From a virus, in the IMG/VR virus record IMGVR_UViG_3300044846_003320, positions 1-55,968 of that record: a DNA stretch of 55,968 nt; one strand, written 5' to 3'. The notes under the pieces were generated by a model. The model was not told the origin of the DNA. It did no database searches and worked only from the letters and a program-made list of their open reading frames with translations. The position numbers and the translations under genes were made by a program. Shown here in pieces: positions 32,497-40,902 of this stretch; position 1 is the first letter of the stretch, and each line of letters opens with the position of its first letter.

Positions 32497-32847
32497 ATGA
32501 AAAAAAGAGTAATAAGACTTAGTGAATCTGATTTACAAAGAATTGTAAAAAGAGTGATTAAAGAAAATATGATTAATGAATTAGGTGGGATGGACGATGG
32601 ACACCCTAGATTCGGTGATGTTAAATTTTCTGATTTATCGAGAGACGAAATATTAAGAATGGGTGGTAGTGAATACTCAGAAGATTCTGACGATGATTTA
32701 ACTGATGACAATGAATATTATGACTTTGATGGTGATATTGATGACTTAAAGGGTGGTCGTAGAGGGAAATTGCCAATTATGAGGTCAATGCCTTCACGAC
32801 ATAATACCGGAGATAGACCGTTCAGAAGAGGAAATAGAAAAATGTAA
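32497..32847 (+). CDS. Tagged small head-region protein, 116 aa
   Basis: The tag is a textbook copy (KKRVIRLSESDLQRIVKRVIKE). An acidic central part (DLSRDEILRMGGSEYSEDSDDDLTDD) and a basic Arg-rich C-terminus (GGRRGKLP, RHNTGDRPFRRGNRK) follow. Position between portal and protease, with the tag, fits a core/internal head protein. A hairpin terminator follows at 32888. Confidence 0.72.
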   Translation: MKKRVIRLSESDLQRIVKRVIKENMINELGGMDDGHPRFGDVKFSDLSRDEILRMGGSEYSEDSDDDLTDDNEYYDFDGDIDDLKGGRRGKLPIMRSMPSRHNTGDRPFRRGNRKM

Positions 32848-32887
32848 AAAAACGGATTAGGGCCGTTATTGTCTACGGACAAATATT

Positions 32888-32922
32888 ACCCACTAGAGTT
32901 CGCTACTATAGTGGGTTTTATT
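32888..32922 (+). terminator. Putative terminator hairpin
   Basis: ACCCACTA (32888-32895), loop, TAGTGGGT (32909-32916), then TTTATTT. Confidence 0.65.
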
Positions 32923-32948
32923 TGCGATTAAATTTGACATTTCACGAA

Positions 32949-32956
32949 TATTTTTG
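32949..32956 (+). promoter_or_regulatory. Possible Bacteroidota -7 element TATTTTTG
   Basis: TATTTTTG with a TTTG 24 bases upstream (32921-32924). It could drive 33006-33443, which lacks a late element. Confidence 0.35.
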
Positions 32957-33005
32957 TATTATTATTAACAAACTTTTAAATAACAATACATGAAAAAAAT
33001 TATGA

Positions 33006-33443
33006 ATGAAATTAGGAAAAGAAATCAAATTAGATTTATTAGAAAACTATAAAACTAAGATTGGTACTGTTAACAACAAAGAATCAAAAAGTATCTATAT
33101 TAATCTATCTGCGTGGGGCGAATTAGATGAATTAGACGAAAATCTAAATTACGAATATTTTTTAAGTAATTTAAGAAAAAAAATAAAACAAAAATTAAAC
33201 AACTATCTAGATCAAGATTTATACTACAATAACAAATACATTGTAGATTTAGATATGAGAACTTCAGGACTATCAGTAGAAAAAAAAAGTTTTATGTCTT
33301 GTGAAATAACACTCTTCCAAAAAAGACATTATCCGTTAAACAACCCAAAAATTATAGATAGTACTAAAAGTATTATTTATAATGTCGTAAAAAATTGTAT
33401 AGAAACCAATAACGTTTTTACTTTCCATAAGAGAAAAAAATAA
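33006..33443 (+). CDS. Hypothetical protein inserted in the head module, 145 aa
   Basis: 145 residues of mixed alpha/beta type (KIGTVNNKESKSIYINLSAWG, FLSNLRKKIKQKLNNYLDQD, CEITLFQKRHYPL). It has no tag or processing motif and is bracketed by a terminator and its own promoter-like element, so it appears to be an independently expressed gene placed between core-protein and protease genes. The start is uncertain: an out-of-frame ATG at 32991 opens a 20-codon frame overlapping it. Confidence 0.65.
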   Translation: MKLGKEIKLDLLENYKTKIGTVNNKESKSIYINLSAWGELDELDENLNYEYFLSNLRKKIKQKLNNYLDQDLYYNNKYIVDLDMRTSGLSVEKKSFMSCEITLFQKRHYPLNNPKIIDSTKSIIYNVVKNCIETNNVFTFHKRKK

Positions 33444-33455
33444 TTTTTTTAACAT

Positions 33456-33486
33456 AGTGATATATTTATTATTAAAGTATATCACT
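33456..33486. repeat. Inverted repeat surrounding the protease promoter element
   Basis: AGTGATATA (33456-33464) and TATATCACT (33478-33486) form a perfect 9-bp inverted repeat that encloses the ATATTTAT element and ends 3 bases before the protease ATG. It could act as an operator or an mRNA hairpin. Confidence 0.5.
33462..33469 (+). promoter_or_regulatory. Putative late promoter element ATATTTAT
   Basis: ATATTTAT 20 bases before the ATG at 33490. Confidence 0.5.
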
Positions 33487-33489
33487 ATT

Positions 33490-35301
33490 ATGGAAATATT
33501 AAAAAATAACGATAGCAATAAGAGGGGTGTCCTTATTGAGTATGATTCGGGATACATTTCACCAAAAGATAACCAGAACTTTATTAGTGAAATGACTAAA
33601 CTATCAAAAGGGGAACCTATCATAGAGGAACCTTTGATAGTTTATGCGGTTATGCAAAAATATGGGGTAGAAAACAGAAATGGAAGAGTATACCCTGAAG
33701 CTATACTTAGACGAGAAGCGGAAAACTACCTTAAACTTATTAAAGAAAAAAGAGCGTTAGGGGAATGCGTACCTGAAGGTACTGAGATTTACACCACTGA
33801 TGGGTGGTTTAAAATTGAGGATGTTAAAGTTGGTGATAAAATTTTAACAATGAATATTGATACCAACTTCATTGAGGAACAAAATGTTACGGATACTATC
33901 AAAAAACAATATGACGATGACTTAATCCATATCTATAACAATAGTAGTTTAGACATGAAAATCACTAAAAAACATAAAGTAGTATTATGGGATAGAAATG
34001 ATAAATCTTATATCTTAACTGGTGAAGAATTATATGATAAAATAAAAAATAAAGATTCTAAAGTATCTCATTCTTATATTAAACATTCCGCAGAATGGGT
34101 AGGTGATTCACCTAAAACTTATACATTAAAAAATAGTGATATTACTATAGATATAGAAGATTGGGTTTCTTTTTTAGGTATTTTTATTGCCGATGGACAT
34201 TGTAGTGGAACTAAAGGTGGCAATAAGAAAAATTTAGTATGTATTACACAAGTGAAGGAAGAGTCCTCAAAAATGATTGAGTCTTTACTTGAACGGTTAC
34301 CTTTTAAATATAGTGTATCAGATAACAGACAATATAACATATATAGTAAAGAATTATATGATGAATTGTTCAGTTTAGGGAATTCATATCAAAAACATAT
34401 ACCTAATTATATTAAACAATACTCACCGGAATTGTTAAATATTTTATTAGATTGGTTATTACTTGGTGATGGAAGAAACAGACACAATAGTAAAAATGAA
34501 TTAATTAAAGAATATGTCACTACATCAAAATCTTTGGCAGATGACGTATTCGAAATTATAGTAAAACTAGGGTACGGTGCAACAATTAACACAATCACAC
34601 CAAAAGATAGAATTATTGTTGATGAAAACGTAGTCTTTAGTGAGGTTGAAAATGAAGATGGAACAATTTCTTTAATTAAAGAAAAAATTAAAACTAAACG
34701 ATTAATAAAATCTTCTGATTCTAAAGTATTATATAATGTACACCTTAGAACTAATAAGGGAATTTATTTAGATCATAGATTTATAAAGATTGATAAGATT
34801 AAACATAATGATTATGTATACTGTGTAACTGTCCCTAATAGTACGTGGTTAATGAGATCAAATAATAAGATCTCTTGGACACATAATTGTGACCACCCAG
34901 AATCATCTATTGTTGCGGTAAGTAGAATTTCTCATAATGTGGTAGACCTTTGGTGGGAAGGTAATGTACTTATGGGTAAGTTAGAAATCATTATGTCACC
35001 GGGATTCGTAAACCAAGGAATTATATCTTGTGAAGGTGACAGAGTAGCGAATTATTTGAGAAAAGGTTTAAAGATTGGTGTGTCATCAAGAGGTGTAGGT
35101 TCTTTGGAAAAAGAAGGTGGTAAGAATATAGTGCAAGACGATTTTGAATTAATTTGTTGGGATATTGTTACCTCACCGTCTACTCCAGGTTCTTGGATTT
35201 ATAGTGATGTTCCATCTAGAGAACAACAGATGTCTGAGTCGAATATTAAAAAAGAAGATGCTATCCTTAAAGATAATTTAAATAATTTTTTACTCGATTA
35301 G
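33490..35301 (+). CDS. Prohead protease (gp21-like) interrupted by an intein
   Basis: 603 residues from the ATG at 33490; the further upstream start at 33457 would include the promoter element. Residues 93-466 are an intein; the extein is ~229 residues, near T4 gp21 size. The protease is a herpesvirus-type serine protease: VYAVMQKYGVENRNGRVYP at the start, catalytic His in GE|CDHPESS, Ser in KIGVSSRGVGS, and ELICWDIVTSPSTPG at the end. It matures the prohead by cutting after (L/I)xE sequences. The intein is inserted two residues before the catalytic His. A 9-bp inverted repeat brackets the promoter element. Confidence 0.93.
   Translation: MEILKNNDSNKRGVLIEYDSGYISPKDNQNFISEMTKLSKGEPIIEEPLIVYAVMQKYGVENRNGRVYPEAILRREAENYLKLIKEKRALGECVPEGTEIYTTDGWFKIEDVKVGDKILTMNIDTNFIEEQNVTDTIKKQYDDDLIHIYNNSSLDMKITKKHKVVLWDRNDKSYILTGEELYDKIKNKDSKVSHSYIKHSAEWVGDSPKTYTLKNSDITIDIEDWVSFLGIFIADGHCSGTKGGNKKNLVCITQVKEESSKMIESLLERLPFKYSVSDNRQYNIYSKELYDELFSLGNSYQKHIPNYIKQYSPELLNILLDWLLLGDGRNRHNSKNELIKEYVTTSKSLADDVFEIIVKLGYGATINTITPKDRIIVDENVVFSEVENEDGTISLIKEKIKTKRLIKSSDSKVLYNVHLRTNKGIYLDHRFIKIDKIKHNDYVYCVTVPNSTWLMRSNNKISWTHNCDHPESSIVAVSRISHNVVDLWWEGNVLMGKLEIIMSPGFVNQGIISCEGDRVANYLRKGLKIGVSSRGVGSLEKEGGKNIVQDDFELICWDIVTSPSTPGSWIYSDVPSREQQMSESNIKKEDAILKDNLNNFLLD
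33766..34887 (+). other. LAGLIDADG-type intein in the prohead protease (374 residues)
   Basis: Begins CVPEGTEIYTTDGWFKIED (block A) and ends SNNKISWTHN before Cys+1. Block B is LDMKITKKHKVVLWD. Two dodecapeptide motifs, FLGIFIADG and LLDWLLLGDG, indicate a LAGLIDADG nuclease. All splice-junction residues look intact. Confidence 0.92.
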
Positions 35302-35332
35302 TAAAATAATTAACACTTTTCTAAAATATCGC

Positions 35333-35340
35333 ATATTTAT
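35333..35340 (+). promoter_or_regulatory. Putative late promoter element ATATTTAT
   Basis: ATATTTAT 60 bases before the scaffold ATG at 35401, leaving a longer A-rich leader than elsewhere. It probably serves scaffold and capsid genes together. Confidence 0.45.
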
Positions 35341-35400
35341 TTAGTGAACGTATAACATTGCGTTAAATAATAATTAATAACAATTAAAAAAAAAAGTAAA

Positions 35401-36756
35401 ATGGCTGAAAAAAAGAAATCAATCATCGAAGAGGCTTTACTAGAAGCAAAGTCTTTAGAGGATGCCTTAAAAGCCAATACGAAAGAAATGCTTGCGGCAC
35501 TTATGTCCAAGGAATTTGAAAGTATCGTCGAGTCATCTTTGAAAAAGGGAGATGAAGAAAAAGAAAAAAAAGTCTCAGAACAAGAAGATGAGATAGATTT
35601 AGAAATGATCGATACAGAAGTTAAAGGATCCGATGATGAAGAAGAAGAAGAAGACCTTTTAGATCTTGAAGATGAAGAATCTGATGAGGTGGAAGACATC
35701 GAATTAGATTTAGATGATGAAGTATCTGATGAAGAGTCTGATGACATTGAACTTGACTTAGACACCGACCTAGACTTAGACGCTAGTGAAGGTGAAGAAG
35801 GAGAGGAAATGAAATTAGATTTAGAATTACCTTTTATGGGTATGGGAGGAGAAGAAGTAATGGACTTAACAGGTGCGTCTGATGACGAAGTTGTTAAAGT
35901 TTTCAAAAAACTCTCTGACGATGATGAAGTAGAAGTTGTAAAAGATGCTGGTGGTATCCATCTAACAGATAATAAAACAGGTGCAGAGTATTACATTAAG
36001 GAATCTATGGATGAAATGAGACATTCTATGAACGAAAAAGAGTATTGCGCTGAAGGGAATTGCGGTTCTATGTACGAAGAAGTAATGTACGAGATAGAAT
36101 TAGACGAAGATTCCGACATGATGGAAATGTTTAAAGAAATGGGTGGTATGAAAAAAAGTCACTATGGTGAAGACTACCACATGGAAGAAGGCGCTTACAT
36201 TGATGAGGAAGAAGAAAAATTAGAAGAGGACAAACTACAAAGACACAGAAAGTTCGCTGGTAAACAAAGATACAGTGGCACTAAAGTGGGTAGAAGAGAC
36301 GAATCTATAAAACTTCGTAAACCTTTAGTAAATAGAACCCCAAAATCATCTACAGTTTCTGAATCTAAGATAATGAAAGAATACACAGAGTTAAAATCTA
36401 AAAACGAAGAGTATAAGAAAGCACTTAATGTATTCAAAGACAAACTTAATGAGGTGGCTTTGTTTAACACTAACTTAGCGTATGTGAATAGAATCTTCAC
36501 TGAGCATTCGACAACGAAAAAAGAAAAAATGGATATCCTTAAGAGGTTTGACAATGCTGAGTCGATAAAAGAGTCTAAGAACATATACAAAACAATTAAG
36601 ACTGAGTTAGATAATAAGAAACCAATTAACGAGTCAGTACAAAAAAAAGTTAATAAGACTATTGAGTCGTCAAAGTCGCAAAATCTAAATGAGTCTACAG
36701 CATATGTAGATCCACAGATATCTGCGATTAAAGATTTAATGAGAAGAATCTCATAA
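35401..36756 (+). CDS. Prohead scaffold/core protein (gp22-like)
   Basis: 451 residues between protease and capsid genes, the T4 gene-22 position. Highly acidic: residues ~50-140 are almost all Asp, Glu, Ser and Leu (for example DDEEEEEDLLDLEDEESDE). The C-terminal third is a helical, lysine-rich region (YTELKSKNEEYKKALNVFKDKLNEV) typical of scaffold coiled coils. It ends with KSQNLNESTAYVDP, an LNES site close to the C-terminus. The scaffold is expected to be degraded by the prohead protease. An RKFAGKQR motif is shared with the 19412-21451 product. Confidence 0.85.
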   Translation: MAEKKKSIIEEALLEAKSLEDALKANTKEMLAALMSKEFESIVESSLKKGDEEKEKKVSEQEDEIDLEMIDTEVKGSDDEEEEEDLLDLEDEESDEVEDIELDLDDEVSDEESDDIELDLDTDLDLDASEGEEGEEMKLDLELPFMGMGGEEVMDLTGASDDEVVKVFKKLSDDDEVEVVKDAGGIHLTDNKTGAEYYIKESMDEMRHSMNEKEYCAEGNCGSMYEEVMYEIELDEDSDMMEMFKEMGGMKKSHYGEDYHMEEGAYIDEEEEKLEEDKLQRHRKFAGKQRYSGTKVGRRDESIKLRKPLVNRTPKSSTVSESKIMKEYTELKSKNEEYKKALNVFKDKLNEVALFNTNLAYVNRIFTEHSTTKKEKMDILKRFDNAESIKESKNIYKTIKTELDNKKPINESVQKKVNKTIESSKSQNLNESTAYVDPQISAIKDLMRRIS

Positions 36757-36795
36757 AAATAATAAAATAACAAAAATTAAAAAATAATAAAAAAA

Positions 36796-38550
36796 ATGGG
36801 ACATTTGTTAAATTCAGGTCAAGTCGGAAACATCGGACTAGAGCACCTAAAGCAAATCAGATCTAAAACTATTTCTAAGTGGACCTCATTAGGTTTCCTT
36901 GAAGGTTTGAAAGGTCACGTAAAAGAGAACATCGCACAATTGTACGAAAACCAAGCATCTTCTTTACTTAATGAGTCGACTTCGTCTGATTCATCAGGTT
37001 CATTCGAGACAGTGGTATTTCCAATTGTACGAAGAGTATTCTCTAAATTATTGGCTAACGATATCGTATCGGTACAAGCGATGAACATGCCAATTGGAAA
37101 ATTATTCTTCTTTGTACCTAAAACATCATCTACACAAGTTCCTTTGAACGGTAAAGATGGTTCCGCTAACGGATCATTACCAGCATGTGTTATTTCTGGA
37201 TGTAATGAAGATACACTTATCACTCCATTCTTAGAGAAGTCACTATATGACTTATACTATAATGATGGATTGTTTGACGCATCTAAAGGTAAAAAAATCG
37301 TTTTTGCTGGGGCAGGTTTCTATGGTGCAACACTTAACGCTAATGGTGTGAAAGTACCTACTAATTTATCATCACAACCTAAAGCTTCGGATGGTTCATT
37401 CAGAAGTGTTAAAATGTGTGTAACAGGTTTCTCTACTACTAACGCAGGTAGATTAACTGGACCAGACGGAAACGAAATGGATACTGAATCTTTCTTATCT
37501 TCTTTATCAGTAGTTTCTACACCAGCAATTGTTGATGGTGATGGTAAACAAATTATTGCTGCAGGTGGTAGTGTACCATTTAGAGTAGTAACTCAGAAAT
37601 ACGGAAGAGGTATCGTTGATTATGGTGATATCTGTACTCCTGATGGATGTTTACTAATCGAATTGGACCTTACACATCCAGCTTGTATTGATTGTTCTTC
37701 TGCTAACTTTGACGGATATGTTGGTGCGGCAACTGGAACTTCATTTACAGGTTTGACTGTAGCTTGGTCCAGATACGAATCATTAGAATTCTCAACTGAA
37801 ATGGGTGAGGTATCATTCGAACTTGATGAAGTTGTGGTTTCTGTAACAGAAAGAAAACTAAGAGCTACTTGGTCACCAGAATTGGCACAAGACGTTAGTG
37901 CATTCCATAACATTGATGCAGAAGCAGAACTTACGGCGTTATTGTCTGAGCAAGTTGCGGCGGAAATCGATAGAGAGATCCTAAGAGACTTAAGAAAAGG
38001 TTCGGCTTGGCAATTGAGATGGGATTACAACGGATGGAAACGAGCTAACAATGGTGGTGGTTTCAACGCTTACACTCAAAAAGAGTGGAATCAAACGTTG
38101 ATTACTAAAATCAATCAAATCTCAGCTCAAATTCATAAGGCTACTTTAAGAGGTGGTGCTAACTTCATCGTTGTTTCGTCTGAAGTTTCTGCTATCTTTG
38201 ATGACTTAGAATACTTCCACGTATCTAACGCATCTCCAGAGCAAGATCAGTACAATATGGGTATTGAGAAGATTGGTTCATTAGGAGGAAGATATACTGT
38301 ATATCGTGATCCATATGCACCGGCTAACTCAATCATCATTGGACACAAAGGAAAATCATTGTTGGATACTGGGTACGTTTACGCACCTTACGTACCTCTA
38401 CAATTGACTCCTACGTTACAAAACCCGTTCAACTTCGCACCAACGAAGGGTATCATGACTAGATACGCTAAGAAAATGGTTAATAACCGTTTCTATGGTG
38501 TAGTTACAGTTGATGGAGTTCAAACATTCGATGTAAACGAATTGAGATAA
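36796..38550 (+). CDS. Major capsid protein (gp23-like)
   Basis: 584 residues with the T4 gp23 pattern: FETVVFPIVRRVFSKLLANDIVSVQAMNMPIGKLFFFVPK, then ATWSPELAQDVSAFHNIDAEAELTALLSEQVAAEIDREIL, and SIIIGHKGKSLLDTGYVYAPYVPLQLTP at the end. A likely maturation site is SSLLNE|ST after residue 60, close to the T4 gp23 cleavage at residue 65. The coding sequence uses noticeably more C/G in third positions than its neighbours, as expected for the most abundant protein. It follows the scaffold gene by 39 A-rich bases and is followed by a strong terminator. Confidence 0.95.
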   Translation: MGHLLNSGQVGNIGLEHLKQIRSKTISKWTSLGFLEGLKGHVKENIAQLYENQASSLLNESTSSDSSGSFETVVFPIVRRVFSKLLANDIVSVQAMNMPIGKLFFFVPKTSSTQVPLNGKDGSANGSLPACVISGCNEDTLITPFLEKSLYDLYYNDGLFDASKGKKIVFAGAGFYGATLNANGVKVPTNLSSQPKASDGSFRSVKMCVTGFSTTNAGRLTGPDGNEMDTESFLSSLSVVSTPAIVDGDGKQIIAAGGSVPFRVVTQKYGRGIVDYGDICTPDGCLLIELDLTHPACIDCSSANFDGYVGAATGTSFTGLTVAWSRYESLEFSTEMGEVSFELDEVVVSVTERKLRATWSPELAQDVSAFHNIDAEAELTALLSEQVAAEIDREILRDLRKGSAWQLRWDYNGWKRANNGGGFNAYTQKEWNQTLITKINQISAQIHKATLRGGANFIVVSSEVSAIFDDLEYFHVSNASPEQDQYNMGIEKIGSLGGRYTVYRDPYAPANSIIIGHKGKSLLDTGYVYAPYVPLQLTPTLQNPFNFAPTKGIMTRYAKKMVNNRFYGVVTVDGVQTFDVNELR

Positions 38551-38570
38551 TCGATTTAAAGAGTGAATAT

Positions 38571-38602
38571 AAAAGGGTAGATTTTGTCTACCCTTTTTTG
38601 TT
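38571..38602 (+). terminator. Rho-independent terminator after capsid gene
   Basis: AAAAGGGTAGA (38571-38581), loop TTTTG, TCTACCCTTTT (38587-38597), then TTG-rich tail. Confidence 0.85.
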
Positions 38603-38609
38603 TTATAAG

Positions 38610-38617
38610 ATATTTAT
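38610..38617 (+). promoter_or_regulatory. Putative late promoter element ATATTTAT
   Basis: ATATTTAT 19 bases before the ATG at 38637. Confidence 0.5.
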
Positions 38618-38636
38618 TATTATATTTACATTATAT

Positions 38637-39500
38637 ATGATAATCAAAAAGAAATACGTACTATTAGAGTCTTTATTAATAGATGATACAAATGAATTTG
38701 ACGCAACTGAAAAAAGAATTTTTAAGACGTTAAATATCCAATACGGTGACCCAATGAAAGGTGGTGAGGAGGGTAAGAAACCATTCACTCAATGGGAAGT
38801 CGCAGCATGGTTAATTGAGAATATTGAAATTCCATATGATATGGCTTATGGGTTGACAAAAACGTATTATTGGAACTACGATAAACTTTTTAGTGAAACG
38901 ACTTCTCTTAGAAAAACAATCCCTTCCGCACAATTATTCAAGGATCATCATCAAACATTAAGTAAATTATTTAGAGATAAATTAACGAATGATTTATATG
39001 GGCAAATAAAAATTAATATTGATAGGGATACGGGTGTAGAAGACATGAGAGATATTAATTTTTGGGGGGGATATTCGGGAGTTGTCCTATACTTACCTTT
39101 TATGACTATGGATAATAATGGCAATTATATCTATGGTGATGATAGAAATGGTAGAAATTTAATAGTAGACGTATTTTACCGTATATTAGATAAGGAAGGT
39201 AATATTGTTGACGGTTATTTCACAGATGATAAGTATCAAGAAAAAATTGATAATGAAAAATTTAAGGTTGTCGTAAAATATACGTTAGGTGAGACAACTG
39301 ATAGAGAAGGAAGTGGTAGACAGTTTAATTTAATGGAATTTGATGTTCCATACCCTAAACCATTGTCTTTAAAAACATATTCAGAGATGTTAAATCTAAT
39401 TTTGGGTGATGTCATTAAAAAGATAGAATCGATGACATTTACTTTACCTCCCCACTTAGACGGTTTTGAGGAATCTAGTGGAGATTCTCAACCTGATTAA
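38637..39500 (+). CDS. Putative neck/tail structural protein, 287 aa
   Basis: 287 residues from the ATG at 38637; an upstream TTG frame exists but crosses the promoter element. It begins MIIKKKYVLLESLL, with LLES as a possible processing site. The body is mixed alpha/beta (FTQWEVAAWLIENIEIPYDMAYGLTKTYYW, INFWGGYSGVVLYLPFM, FNLMEFDVPYPKPLSLKTYSE). No family recognised. It follows the capsid gene under its own late element, which suggests a head-completion or neck role. Its 3' end overlaps the convergent gene by 26 bases. Confidence 0.65.
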   Translation: MIIKKKYVLLESLLIDDTNEFDATEKRIFKTLNIQYGDPMKGGEEGKKPFTQWEVAAWLIENIEIPYDMAYGLTKTYYWNYDKLFSETTSLRKTIPSAQLFKDHHQTLSKLFRDKLTNDLYGQIKINIDRDTGVEDMRDINFWGGYSGVVLYLPFMTMDNNGNYIYGDDRNGRNLIVDVFYRILDKEGNIVDGYFTDDKYQEKIDNEKFKVVVKYTLGETTDREGSGRQFNLMEFDVPYPKPLSLKTYSEMLNLILGDVIKKIESMTFTLPPHLDGFEESSGDSQPD

Positions 39501-40881
39501 CAATATTAAACTTTAGGGTATTGGTATATGTCTTAACTAATTGGTTAGACGTTAATTTAATATCGATATAATATTCATTAGGTATCATCCAAGAAGTATC
39601 TAAAATAAAATAATTTTTAAGGTAAGATTTATTTACATCAGTCCAATTAATAACGTTAACTTCAGTATTACCTTCTCTAATCCACAATCTATACTGTAAT
39701 CCATCTATCACAGATGTTTCGTTTACCGTATAAGGTATTCTAGCATTAACAAATACTTTTCTTTGATCACCTCTCTTTATTTTTTCATCTCTTCTAATAC
39801 CACTTAAATTAAATGTATATTCTATTGGTAAAGATTCTGAATCACCAAAGTTATAATATTCTGTATCATCCTTAATCTCAAATTGTAGGGTAACATTAGG
39901 ACGATTAATTCCATTTATAACAATATTTGACCAAGTATCGGTAAATATTGTACAATCTGAAGATGTGATAGGTACAAATAATTCTATATAATAAACACCT
40001 TTAGTTTGTTGTACTACATTATTACTTGTGAATGAGGAGAATAATGTACCATTACCATTTTTAACTACTACAGATGGTTTAGAACCCAAATTAGTCGGTT
40101 CTCCACCTAGATTAGTGTATAAGTATAGTCTATTAGTCTTTCCTCGATAAAAGTTCTTCCTGTCGTCTCTAATGGGGTTATTATAAGATGTCTCCACAAA
40201 AGGTTCATAATATGTTTGTGTGTGTCTGGTAAAGAATCCTACATATTGTGATGGTACAACTTCTTTGGTTTCCAAATCCCTTTCAAATGCAATACCATAT
40301 CCATAGTTTGTTGTCCCACCAGTAATTAAACTATTTACTTCATTGGTAATATCCATTTCAATATTTTCATTACCTTTATCGAAATGTTGTGTTGTTACAG
40401 TAATACCTGAAGGTGATCCCGAATAAACACCAGGTTCGTCCCACGCATTTGTTGTAGTCGCATTAACCCAATTACTCGCAGATTCTACGAATGTAATATC
40501 GTCACTAGGATGTAATCCCATAAATTGTTGGTAGTCGTATCCACAACCTTCATCCCATAATTTATTAACTCTAAATAAAACTAAATCAAAAGAAGATGTT
40601 CTTTGTTTACCATCTAATAATTTTTGTGCTTGCAAATCTCTATCAAAGAATGAACTATTAGTCATTCTTAAAGTATGTGTAACATTAGATAAGTCACCTA
40701 ATTCACCATTATTATATTTTTGTTGTAAATCTGAAATATCAAAATATAATAAGTGTCTGGTGTAATCAGTTTGAGTTTCTTTTCCCCCATAATATAATTC
40801 GGCGATAGGATTTCTACCTGTATTTATTAGGGTTCCGAATATGATTGTATTGTTTTTATCTATATAAGTTCTAGTTACCAT
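39475..40881 (-). CDS. Putative tail/virion protein, 468 aa
   Basis: 468 residues, rich in Thr, Asn and Tyr and largely beta. The first ~240 residues (NPIAELYYGG, TRHLLYFDISDLQQKY, THTLRMTNSSFFD) resemble the jelly-roll domains used in phage fibres and DNRLRE-type modules. The last ~200 look like Ig-like repeats (FEIKDDTEYYNFGDSESL, RKVFVNARIPYTVNETS, PNEYYIDIKLTSNQLV). It is likely a tail, fibre or whisker component. A minus-strand late element lies 12 bases upstream of its ATG. Assignment by composition and context only. Confidence 0.65.
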   Translation of the reverse strand: MVTRTYIDKNNTIIFGTLINTGRNPIAELYYGGKETQTDYTRHLLYFDISDLQQKYNNGELGDLSNVTHTLRMTNSSFFDRDLQAQKLLDGKQRTSSFDLVLFRVNKLWDEGCGYDYQQFMGLHPSDDITFVESASNWVNATTTNAWDEPGVYSGSPSGITVTTQHFDKGNENIEMDITNEVNSLITGGTTNYGYGIAFERDLETKEVVPSQYVGFFTRHTQTYYEPFVETSYNNPIRDDRKNFYRGKTNRLYLYTNLGGEPTNLGSKPSVVVKNGNGTLFSSFTSNNVVQQTKGVYYIELFVPITSSDCTIFTDTWSNIVINGINRPNVTLQFEIKDDTEYYNFGDSESLPIEYTFNLSGIRRDEKIKRGDQRKVFVNARIPYTVNETSVIDGLQYRLWIREGNTEVNVINWTDVNKSYLKNYFILDTSWMIPNEYYIDIKLTSNQLVKTYTNTLKFNIVNQVENLH

Positions 40882-40893
40882 ACCTTTTTATAA

Positions 40894-40901
40894 ATAAATA
40901 T
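40894..40901 (-). promoter_or_regulatory. Putative late promoter element ATATTTAT
   Basis: The minus strand reads ATATTTAT at 40901-40894, 12 bases before the ATG at 40881. Confidence 0.45.
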
Positions 40902-40902
40902 C

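Noticed and set aside
32860-32920. Possible tRNA-like fold (GC-rich stretch near 32866)
   Set aside because: Only a single hairpin with a T-run is supported; there is no cloverleaf, T-loop consensus or CCA-end context.
35337-35906. Minus-strand 189-codon Ser-rich frame
   Set aside because: Antisense of the acidic scaffold segment: runs of Asp and Glu codons read as Ser codons on the other strand. No promoter or independent support.
36195-36773. Minus-strand 192-codon hydrophobic frame
   Set aside because: Shadow of the scaffold C-terminus; low-complexity Leu/Ser/Phe text and complete overlap with a real gene.
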